From the NCBI RefSeq assembly GCF_003259615.1, contig NZ_QLLR01000017.1, forward strand, positions 1 to 64,000: a DNA stretch of 64,000 nucleotides, read 5' to 3'. This DNA is from Pedobacter cryoconitis. GTDB taxonomy: Bacteria > Bacteroidota > Bacteroidia > Sphingobacteriales > Sphingobacteriaceae. Under the pieces are notes generated by a model. The model did no database searches and was not told where the DNA came from. It saw only the letters and a program-made list of their open reading frames with translations. A program made the translations under genes and the position numbers. The first letter of the stretch is position 1. The number at the start of each line of letters is the position of its first letter. Positions 27,539-34,211 of this stretch are shown here, in pieces.

Positions 27539-27574
27539 AAAATGTGAGTGCTTTATACAAGCGGCTCACATTTT
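27539..27574 (-). terminator. Hairpin in the mreB-mreC gap
   Basis: Perfect 10-bp arms, AAAATGTGAG (27539-27548) and its complement (27565-27574). On the minus strand the stem is flanked by T-rich sequence (CTCACATTTTATC). It may partially terminate mreB transcripts so that MreB exceeds MreC/MreD. Confidence 0.6.
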
Positions 27575-27597
27575 TTATACTGTATGTAATGATTAAT

Positions 27598-28620
27598 TTA
27601 TTGCATTAAAAACTTATAGCCACCGATATTTTTCAGTGCGATACCAGTACCACGAACAACCGCACGTAATGGATCTTCTGCTACGTGTACCGGGAGTTTT
27701 GTTTTAGCTGCGACACGTTTGTCCAGTCCGCGTAATAATGCTCCGCCACCTGTCAGGTAGATACCAGTCTGGTAGATATCTGCAGAAAGTTCTGGTGGGG
27801 TGATCTCTAATGCTTTCAGAATTGCTTCTTCAATTTTAGAAATAGACTTATCCAGGCAGTGTGCAATTTCAGTATATGAAACAGTGATCTGTTTTGGTAC
27901 ACCTGTCATTAAATCTCTTCCCTGTACCGCGAAATCTGCTGGTGGATCTGATAATTCAGGTAAAGCAGCACCAACTTCAATTTTGATTTTCTCTGCAGTA
28001 CGGTCACCAATCATAATATTGTGCTGACGACGGATATAGTTTACAATATCTGAATCGAAGTTATCTCCCGCAACGCGGATAGACTGGTCGCAAACAATAC
28101 CAGAAAGTGCAATTACAGCGATTTCAGTAGTACCACCGCCTATATCGATGATCATATTACCCATCGGCTCTTCTACGTCAATTCCGATACCTACAGCTGC
28201 TGCCATTGGCTCGTGAATTAAGTAAACTTCTTTTGCGCCGGCAATTTCTGCCGAATCTCTTACTGCACGTTTTTCAACTTCAGTGATTCCTGATGGAATA
28301 CAGATTACCATTCTCAAAGATGGAAACATCCAGCCTTTTCCACCGTTCAGCATACGGATCATACCCTTGATCATTGCTTCAGCAGCGTTAAAGTCGGCGA
28401 TAACACCATCTTTCAGTGGCCTTACGGTGCGGATGTTATCGTGGGTTTTACCCTCCATCTGCATCGCCTGACGGCCTATTGCGATAATTTTATTTGTTTG
28501 TCTGTCAAAAGCAACTATTGAAGGCTCATCAACAACCACTTTATCATTGTGTATTATCAGGGTGTTGGCGGTGCCTAAATCGATGGCAACCTCTTGTGTG
28601 AACCAGTTAAATAAACCCAT
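27598..28620 (-). CDS. mreB: Rod shape-determining protein MreB
   Basis: A 340-residue bacterial actin homologue. Motifs include IDLGTANTLIIHNDKVVVDEPSIVAFDR (phosphate 1), MIIDIGGGTTEIAVIALSG (phosphate 2), GIYLTGGGALLRGLD (adenosine) and the MreB-specific EAMIKGMIRMLNGGKGW region. It forms membrane-bound filaments directing elongation. First gene of the operon. The preceding purH gene, same strand, is separated by 84 bp. Confidence 0.97.
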   Translation of the reverse strand: MGLFNWFTQEVAIDLGTANTLIIHNDKVVVDEPSIVAFDRQTNKIIAIGRQAMQMEGKTHDNIRTVRPLKDGVIADFNAAEAMIKGMIRMLNGGKGWMFPSLRMVICIPSGITEVEKRAVRDSAEIAGAKEVYLIHEPMAAAVGIGIDVEEPMGNMIIDIGGGTTEIAVIALSGIVCDQSIRVAGDNFDSDIVNYIRRQHNIMIGDRTAEKIKIEVGAALPELSDPPADFAVQGRDLMTGVPKQITVSYTEIAHCLDKSISKIEEAILKALEITPPELSADIYQTGIYLTGGGALLRGLDKRVAAKTKLPVHVAEDPLRAVVRGTGIALKNIGGYKFLMQ

Positions 28621-28704
28621 TTATAGGTGATAAGTTATTATTAAAAATTCTATATACTATTTAATGTAAAACTACGTCTTTTTATTGTATTCGCAGTTAA
28701 AAAA

Positions 28705-30231
28705 TTAGTGCTTAAAATGTCTGATGCCAGTGGTTACCATTGCGATACCTTTTTCATTCGCCATGTTCACAGAATCAGCATCTTTAATTGAACCACCCGG
28801 TTGAAGAACAGCAGTAATACCTGCTCCGGCAGCGATTTCAACACAGTCAGGGAATGGGAAGAAAGCGTCTGAAGCCATTACCGATCCGATTAAACTGAAG
28901 TTGAAAGCATTTGCTTTTACAATTGCCTGTTTCAAAGCATCAACTCTTGAGGTCTGTCCAACTCCACTTGCCAGTAAAGTATTGTCCTTTACAAACACAA
29001 TTGTGTTCGATTTAGTATGTTTTACAATTTTATTTGCGAAAAAAAGATCTTTTAGCTCTGCAGCTGAAGGTGATTTCTCTGTTACGGTAACCATTTGATC
29101 AGTTCCTTCGATGATTAAATCTTTATCCTGCTCAATAACACCGTTTAATAAAGTTTTGAATTGTTTTTTACCTAATTCAACGTGGTTACGCTGAAGAATT
29201 ACCCTGTTTTTCTTTGCTTTGAACAATTCAACTGCTTCAGATGCGTAAGAAGGAGCAATCAGGACTTCGAAAAACAATTTGTTGATTTCAGTCGCTGTCG
29301 CCAGGTCAATTTCACGGTTTGCAATCAGTACCCCGCCAAATGCAGATACCGGGTCACAAGCTAAAGCATCATCCCAGGCTTGTCCTATTGTTTCTCTCGA
29401 AGCAATACCGCAAGCATTAGTATGTTTTAAGATTGCGAAAGTAGGCTCGATAAATTCATCGATCAAACTAACGGCTGCATCAACGTCAACCAGGTTATTG
29501 TAAGAAAGTTCTTTTCCGTTTAATTTGGTGAACATTTCATCCAGATCTCCGTAAAAAACACCTTGCTGATGCGGGTTTTCTCCGTAACGAAGAGTTTTTG
29601 CCGTGTTAATACTTTGTTTGAATAAAGTAAGCGGCTCTTCGGTATTGAAGTAATTGAAGATCGCTGTATCGTAGTGAGAAGAAGTGTGGAATGCTTTTTT
29701 AGCATAAGCTTTACGCTGTGCTAAAGAAGTTTCGCCGTTTTGCTCTTCTAATTGTTGTTGTAGGTTTGCGTAGTCATCTTTTGAAGCAAGGATTACCACG
29801 TCATTAAAGTTTTTCGCAGCAGCCCTGATCAGGGAGATGCCACCAATATCAATTTTTTCAATGATTTCTTCATCAGAACCACCTGCTTTCAGTGTTTCTT
29901 CAAATGGGTATAAATCAACGATAACCAGGTCGATTTCAGGAATTTCATATTCCGCAATCTGTTCTTTGTCTGCTGCCAGGTTTCTGCGGTTTAAGATACC
30001 ACCGAAAACTTTCGGATGCAAAGTTTTAACCCTTCCGCCTAAAATAGAGGGATAGCCGGTCAGATCTTCAACAGCTGTAACAGGTAAATTCAAGTCTTTA
30101 ATGAACTGTTCTGTTCCACCTGTAGAAAACAATTGAACACCTTGCTGTGCAAGCAAGCGAACAAGTGGTTCTAGACCGTCTTTGTAATATACTGAGATTA
30201 AAGCGTTTTTGATCTTTATTTGTTGACTCAT
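28705..30231 (-). CDS. purH: Bifunctional AICAR formyltransferase / IMP cyclohydrolase
   Basis: A 508-residue enzyme catalysing the last two steps of IMP synthesis. The N-terminal MGS-like cyclohydrolase domain (about 1-140) has KNALISVYYKDGLEPLVRLL and LSTGGTEQF, then ILGGRVKTLHPKVFGGIL. The C-terminal AICAR transformylase domain has ILKHTNACGIASRETIGQAWDDALACDPVSAFGGV and SDAFFPFPDCVEIAAGAGITAVLQPGGSIKD. Downstream of purN on the same strand (73-bp gap), so the two purine genes are clustered. A -7-type box, TAGTTTTG, lies upstream at 30252-30259. Confidence 0.97.
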   Translation of the reverse strand: MSQQIKIKNALISVYYKDGLEPLVRLLAQQGVQLFSTGGTEQFIKDLNLPVTAVEDLTGYPSILGGRVKTLHPKVFGGILNRRNLAADKEQIAEYEIPEIDLVIVDLYPFEETLKAGGSDEEIIEKIDIGGISLIRAAAKNFNDVVILASKDDYANLQQQLEEQNGETSLAQRKAYAKKAFHTSSHYDTAIFNYFNTEEPLTLFKQSINTAKTLRYGENPHQQGVFYGDLDEMFTKLNGKELSYNNLVDVDAAVSLIDEFIEPTFAILKHTNACGIASRETIGQAWDDALACDPVSAFGGVLIANREIDLATATEINKLFFEVLIAPSYASEAVELFKAKKNRVILQRNHVELGKKQFKTLLNGVIEQDKDLIIEGTDQMVTVTEKSPSAAELKDLFFANKIVKHTKSNTIVFVKDNTLLASGVGQTSRVDALKQAIVKANAFNFSLIGSVMASDAFFPFPDCVEIAAGAGITAVLQPGGSIKDADSVNMANEKGIAMVTTGIRHFKH

Positions 30232-30251
30232 TGGGTGTGATTTTTGAGCCG

Positions 30252-30259
30252 CAAAACTA
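30252..30259 (-). promoter_or_regulatory. Candidate -7 box of purH
   Basis: On the minus strand the sequence is TAGTTTTG, an exact TAnnTTTG match, 20 bp upstream of the purH ATG. A TCTG at about 30281-30284 could be a weak -33 element. Confidence 0.45.
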
Positions 30260-30304
30260 TGATTTTTAAGCGATAAATTTCAGAGAGAAATGATAAAAAG
30301 TACC

Positions 30305-30883
30305 TTATTTTTTTATCTTTTTCAAAATACTCTCCACAATACGAGGATAATGTTGGTGTTCAAGCTGTTGTCCCTTGAATTTTACCATTTCCAAATTGTC
30401 ATCTTTATCAATTTTATATTTAGCCTGGTAGATATATTCTCCTTCATCATAATTTTCATTTACGTAATGAATGGTGATGCCGCCTTCAGTCTCGCCTGCT
30501 GCCAGTACTGCTTTGTGTACATGATCTCCATACATTCCTTTACCACCAAATTTAGGAAGGATAGCCGGGTGAATGTTGATAATGCGGCCAGGATATTCAG
30601 CAATCAGATTTTGAGGAATAAGCCAGAGGAAACCCGCGAGAACAATCAGGTCTATATCCAGGTTTTTTAATAAATCAATGATAGAATCGGTCTGATAGAA
30701 TTCTTTTCTGTCAAAAATATGAGAGGGAATTTCAAAATTATCTGCACGTTGTAAAACGTATGCGTCAGGATTGTTGGTCAATACCAGTGCAATTTCTACT
30801 TCTGGACTGTGTTTGAACAGTTCCATAATTTTCTGGGCATTAGAACCCGAACCGGAGGCAAAAATTGCTATACGTTTTTTCAT
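30305..30883 (-). CDS. purN: Phosphoribosylglycinamide formyltransferase
   Basis: A 192-residue folate-dependent GAR transformylase (third step of IMP synthesis). The N-terminus is RIAIFASGSGSNAQKIMELF. The formyl-transfer site is IVLAGFLWLIPQNLIAEYPGRIINIHPAILPKFGGKGMYGDHVHKAVL (catalytic N-x-H and downstream D). The C-terminal region has GGITIHYVNENYDEGEYIYQ. Its ATG is also the start of the first unit of a three-copy leader repeat (30881-31034); see the micro-ORF entries. Confidence 0.96.
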   Translation of the reverse strand: MKKRIAIFASGSGSNAQKIMELFKHSPEVEIALVLTNNPDAYVLQRADNFEIPSHIFDRKEFYQTDSIIDLLKNLDIDLIVLAGFLWLIPQNLIAEYPGRIINIHPAILPKFGGKGMYGDHVHKAVLAAGETEGGITIHYVNENYDEGEYIYQAKYKIDKDDNLEMVKFKGQQLEHQHYPRIVESILKKIKK

Positions 30884-30896
30884 TGGTTGTTTATTG

Positions 30897-30935
30897 TTAT
30901 TTAATTGTATTCAAGCTGGCTTCGCCGGTTTTCAT
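30897..30935 (-). CDS. Leader micro-ORF 3 upstream of purN
   Basis: Again MKTGEASLNTIK then TAA, ending 13 nt before the purN ATG. The first codons ATGAAAA also match the beginning of purN (ATGAAAAAA), suggesting the repeat arose from, or copied, a start-codon context. Confidence 0.4.
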   Translation of the reverse strand: MKTGEASLNTIK

Positions 30936-30985
30936 TAGTATTTATTGTTTTTAATTGTATTCAAGCTGGCTTCGCCGGTTTTCAT
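30935..30985 (-). CDS. Leader micro-ORF 2 upstream of purN
   Basis: Starts with the same 12 residues MKTGEASLNTIK, but the shorter spacer removes the first stop, so it runs on as NNKY and ends in TAA. That stop overlaps the next ATG (TAATG), an arrangement typical of translational coupling. Confidence 0.4.
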   Translation of the reverse strand: MKTGEASLNTIKNNKY

Positions 30986-30998
30986 TGGTTGTTTATTG

Positions 30999-31037
30999 TT
31001 ATTTAATGGTATTCAAGCTGGCTTCGCCGGTTTTCAT
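30999..31037 (-). CDS. Leader micro-ORF 1 upstream of purN
   Basis: Reads MKTGEASLNTIK and then TAA (13 codons with stop). It is the most upstream of three near-identical micro-ORFs generated by the tandem repeat. A 13-nt spacer leads to the next ATG. Translation is unproven; the candidate is based on exact repetition of start, peptide and stop. Confidence 0.4.
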   Translation of the reverse strand: MKTGEASLNTIK

Positions 31038-31177
31038 CTTATTTATCTTAATGATATTCAGGCAGGATAGATAGCTGAATCTATATAAAGTGGTTTTTTG
31101 TCAAAAATAGTATTTTGAGTATTGAATGAAAGGGTTTAATGAGAATATATTCATTTTTTAACTTAAAGCCCTTATTC

Positions 31178-32578
31178 TCACATCAATTTCTCCAGCATTT
31201 TTAATATCCATCCTTTTTTCTCATAAGGAGGATATATCATTCCAGACATATTAACTGATGATTGAAAGACTACTGCTCTTTCATGGGAAAACGTCTTGAA
31301 GCCAAAAAAACCGTGGCAGTTTCCCATTCCGCTTCCATTTACTCCTCCAAATGGCAAATTCGGATTAGAAATATGAATCAGCACATCATTTATACAAGCT
31401 CCACCAGAACTCGTGCTTTTCAACACCTGCCTGATAGCCGGCTTACTTTCGCTAAACATATAAAGTGCCAGAGGTTTGCTTTTTTCATTGATCATCCGGA
31501 TCACCGTTTCCAGCTCAGTATAAGGAATAATCGGTAAAATCGGGCCAAAGATCTCTTCCTGCATAATTTTACTGTTCAAATCTGCATTGATAAGCAGTAC
31601 AGGGTTTATTGTATGTTCTAATACCACGTAATCTCCGCCCCAAACTATTTCGGCTCCTTTATTCACCGCATCCTTAATTAAGGCCGTTAAACGATCGAAG
31701 TGTTTGAGATTAATGATTTTTGCGTAGGAAGATTCATTAGCCTGTCCGTTCTCATTCAGGAACATGTGACTGGCAGCTGATTTATAAAAAGTAATAAACT
31801 CTTCAAGTTTGGTCTGATGAACAAATACATAATCAGGCGCGATGCAGGTTTGCCCGGCATTAACCAGTTTCCCCCAGGCAATTTTTGTTGCTGCATTTTT
31901 AACAGCAGCTGTTTCATCAATAATTACAGGAGACTTTCCGCCCAATTCCAGCGTAACTGAAGTCAAATGCTGTGCAGCAGCCTTCATCACTATTTTGCCG
32001 ACAGCAGTACTTCCGGTGAAAAAGATATGATCAAATGGAAGTTCTAATAAAGCTTTAGCCAAAGACTCATCACCTTCAAAACATGCTATTTCTTCCTTTT
32101 TGAATGCTTTTCTGATGATTTTAGCAATTACCGCACTGGTTGCAGGGCTGAATTCTGAAGGCTTTAGAATTGCACAATTTCCGGCTGCAATTGCAGAAAT
32201 TAAAGGACTCATCATCAATTGAAATGGGTAGTTCCACGGAGAAATAATCAGGCAGATCCCCCTTGGCTGATAATAAATCCTGTTTTTAGCCAGCAAACCT
32301 GTGAAACTTTTGCCTGCATACCTGGGGCTCATCCAGCCTTTAAGGTTTTTAATCGCAAAGTCTATTTCGCTATAGATGAAGATCAGTTCGGTAACTCCGG
32401 ATTCAAATTTACTTTTTCTCAGATCGGTTTGTAAAGCAGCGTATATTTCTTTTTCATACCGCTGAATAGTTGACTTCAGTAAATGCAGTTTATCAATACG
32501 TTCAGTTGCAGTAGTTAGCCGAAGGGCGTACTTATTCTTTTGCTGTAAATCAAAAACACTATTGATTATATGCGTCAT
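31178..32578 (-). CDS. Aldehyde dehydrogenase family protein
   Basis: A 466-residue NAD(P)-dependent aldehyde dehydrogenase of the short class-3-like group. Motifs: the catalytic Glu in VTLELGGKSPVII, the catalytic Cys in LVNAGQTCIAPDYVFV, the cofactor region ILKPSEFSPATSAVI and IFFTGSTAVGKIVMKAAA, and LPFGGVNGSGMGNCHGFFGFKTFSHERAV near the end. The C-terminus is basic and hydrophobic, perhaps membrane-associating. It is monocistronic; physiological aldehyde unknown. Confidence 0.93.
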   Translation of the reverse strand: MTHIINSVFDLQQKNKYALRLTTATERIDKLHLLKSTIQRYEKEIYAALQTDLRKSKFESGVTELIFIYSEIDFAIKNLKGWMSPRYAGKSFTGLLAKNRIYYQPRGICLIISPWNYPFQLMMSPLISAIAAGNCAILKPSEFSPATSAVIAKIIRKAFKKEEIACFEGDESLAKALLELPFDHIFFTGSTAVGKIVMKAAAQHLTSVTLELGGKSPVIIDETAAVKNAATKIAWGKLVNAGQTCIAPDYVFVHQTKLEEFITFYKSAASHMFLNENGQANESSYAKIINLKHFDRLTALIKDAVNKGAEIVWGGDYVVLEHTINPVLLINADLNSKIMQEEIFGPILPIIPYTELETVIRMINEKSKPLALYMFSESKPAIRQVLKSTSSGGACINDVLIHISNPNLPFGGVNGSGMGNCHGFFGFKTFSHERAVVFQSSVNMSGMIYPPYEKKGWILKMLEKLM

Positions 32579-33008
32579 TACTAACAGGCTTGAGTTAACA
32601 ATATGTTAAGTTATCAAATAATTTCCATAGACCGGGCCGGTTCGCGAAAAGATTGACAGTTCAGGAGCAGGGGGAGCCGCTAATTAAGGGCATAGATAAA
32701 GCCTGTTTTGATTCATGTTGACTAGTGTCTGAATCCACTGTGGAGGTGAGCTGCTGTGGGTATGGGTTCATAGAAAAGTAGAGTACAACTTAATAGCAGA
32801 ACCATACTATAGGTGTGGTTCTGCTATTAAAATAATCAGGAATGGCAGGAAGAGGATGAAGTTTGTTTGGAGCAGGGAAATACCAACTGAACTATTACAA
32901 TATTGTGTGTAATTGCTTTTTTTTGCAAAATATTGATTCACAATATTTAAGAATCTTATAATCGGATTATAGTATAATCAAGAATATTTAAAATATTTGT
33001 AATATCGT
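32579..33008. other. Gene-free stretch upstream of rpsT
   Basis: About 430 bases without a supportable ORF. It holds a perfect inverted repeat at 32790-32830 (separate entry), and then AT-rich sequence leading into the rpsT promoter. The GC-richer part at 32630-32780 shows no RNA family that I can name. Confidence 0.5.
32790..32830. repeat. Perfect 15-bp inverted repeat without T-run
   Basis: Arms 32790-32804 and 32816-32830 are exact complements around an 11-nt loop. No T-run follows on either strand, so this is not a standard intrinsic terminator. It may mark the end of the aldehyde dehydrogenase leader or be a structured RNA or remnant element. Confidence 0.7.
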
Positions 33009-33040
33009 TTTGCATATTAAAAACATAAGTTCTATATTTG
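33009..33040 (+). promoter_or_regulatory. Strong Bacteroidota promoter of rpsT
   Basis: TTTG at 33009-33012 and TATATTTG at 33033-33040, separated by 20 bp: a near-ideal TTTG/TAnnTTTG promoter. Transcription would start about 7 nt downstream, leaving a leader of about 70 nt before the rpsT ATG at 33117. Confidence 0.8.
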
Positions 33041-33116
33041 CAGTCCGAAAAAAGGATAAACAGGGTTTGTTGTAATTACCAGACCTTTACATATAAAAAT
33101 ATTATTATACTAGAAA

Positions 33117-33371
33117 ATGGCAAATCATAAATCATCTTTAAAAAGAATCAGAGCAAACGCTACTAAACGTTTACGTAACAGATACCAAGCAAAAACTACT
33201 CGTACTTTTGTTAAAAGATTACGTGCATCTGTAGATAAAAAATCAGGTCAGGAGTTATTGCCTAAAGTGATTTCTATGTTAGATCGTTTAGCTAAGAAAA
33301 ATGTTATTCACAAAAACAAAGCTGCAAACAACAAATCTAAGTTAACTAAATTTGTTAACGGCTTAAAATAG
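33117..33371 (+). CDS. rpsT: 30S ribosomal protein S20
   Basis: An 84-residue basic protein, MANHKSSLKRIRANATKRLRNRYQAKTTRTFVKRLR at the N-terminus and a C-terminal KKNVIHKNKAANNKSKLTKFVNGLK, typical S20. Binds 16S rRNA in the small subunit. Monocistronic: own promoter upstream and a strong terminator at 33392-33426. Confidence 0.97.
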   Translation: MANHKSSLKRIRANATKRLRNRYQAKTTRTFVKRLRASVDKKSGQELLPKVISMLDRLAKKNVIHKNKAANNKSKLTKFVNGLK

Positions 33372-33391
33372 TAATAGCTTTACAATATTGT

Positions 33392-33426
33392 AAACGGGAT
33401 AGGCTTTGGCTTATCCCGTTTTTTTG
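33392..33426 (+). terminator. Intrinsic terminator of rpsT
   Basis: A 10-bp stem (AAACGGGATA with TATCCCGTTT), loop of about 10 nt and a run of seven T. The apparent TTG start of a longer radC frame at 33406 lies inside this hairpin, so it is rejected. Confidence 0.9.
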
Positions 33427-33429
33427 TTT

Positions 33430-34128
33430 ATGGTAAAATATGAACATAAAATAGGAATTAAATCTTTAGCCCCGGCTGATCGTCCCCGTGAAAAACTAAT
33501 TTTAAATGGCCGCAGGCATTTATCGGACGCAGAACTTATTGCCATCCTGATCAGCTCAGGAAATAAAAATGAAACTTCTTTAGAGGTCAGTCAGCGAATC
33601 CTGCTTAACTATGGGAATGATCTTGATTTGTTAGCCAGGGCATCCTTTCAGGAATTGATCCTGTTTAAAGGAATAGGTGAAGCCAAAGCGCTGTCTATTA
33701 TTGCCGCGCTTGAACTCGGTCGCCGCAGAAAAGAAAAACCACATGAAGAGTTCCCTCAAATTCATTCTTCCAATGACGCATTCGATTTATTAAGACCTGT
33801 CCTGGCAGATCTGGACCATGAAGAGTTCTGGATGCTGATTTTAAATAAAGCCAATTTTGTAATCTGTAAACATATGATCAGCAAAGGAGGACAGGCCAGT
33901 ACAACTGTTGACCCAAAAATCATCTTTGAGAAAGCAATTGCCATGAAAGCCGCTTATCTCATCCTTGCACATAATCATCCTTCGGGGAACTGCAGACCGA
34001 GTAAAGAAGACATTGATGTCACTAAAAAGCTCGTTGAAGCAGGTCTGTTATTGGATACCCCGGTACTGGATCACCTCATAATTACGAATAAAAGGTTCTA
34101 CAGCATGGCAGATGAAGAAATTATTTAA
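33430..34128 (+). CDS. radC: RadC family protein (JAB/MPN domain)
   Basis: A 232-residue protein starting at the ATG at 33430. The N-terminal region (about 15-100) contains helix-hairpin-helix-like sequence (LILFKGIGEAKALSIIAALELGRRR). The C-terminal JAB1/MPN-type metalloprotease-like domain has the motif H-x-H-x-SG-x3-PS-x2-D as HNHPSGNCRPSKEDID. The biochemical role of RadC is unclear; the historic link to DNA repair in E. coli is disputed. Confidence 0.92.
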   Translation: MVKYEHKIGIKSLAPADRPREKLILNGRRHLSDAELIAILISSGNKNETSLEVSQRILLNYGNDLDLLARASFQELILFKGIGEAKALSIIAALELGRRRKEKPHEEFPQIHSSNDAFDLLRPVLADLDHEEFWMLILNKANFVICKHMISKGGQASTTVDPKIIFEKAIAMKAAYLILAHNHPSGNCRPSKEDIDVTKKLVEAGLLLDTPVLDHLIITNKRFYSMADEEII

Positions 34129-34182
34129 TGTCAATTCTTCCATGTTTATGGGCTAATCAATATACAGCAAAGCATTATTTTA

Positions 34183-34190
34183 TATCTTTG
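34183..34190 (+). promoter_or_regulatory. Candidate -7 box of pheT
   Basis: TATCTTTG matches TAnnTTTG and lies 21 bp before the pheT ATG at 34212. A convincing -33 element was not found. Confidence 0.5.
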
Positions 34191-34211
34191 CATTTTAGAA
34201 GAAAATATAAC

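Larger units (their letters stand above)
30881..31034 (-). repeat. Three tandem copies of a 50-52-bp leader repeat
   Basis: Units 30881-30932 (52 bp), 30933-30982 (50 bp) and 30983-31034 (52 bp) are nearly identical; the middle unit differs by small indels and substitutions. Each holds a GC-rich core, able to form an 8-bp hairpin with a 3-nt loop (AAGCTGGC paired with GCCGGTTT, two G-U pairs), in an otherwise AT-rich context. On the minus strand each unit ends in an ATG; the last ATG is the purN start codon. Confidence 0.9.

Noticed and set aside
29182..29503. Plus-strand ORFs inside purH
   Set aside because: Antisense shadows of a strong, conserved coding region.
33406..33429. TTG start extending radC by eight codons
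   Set aside because: It lies inside the rpsT terminator; the ATG at 33430 is preferred.
34128..34211. 28-codon N-terminal extension of pheT
   Set aside because: The conserved PheT N-terminus begins MKISYNWLKQF at 34212, and a -7 box lies within the extension.
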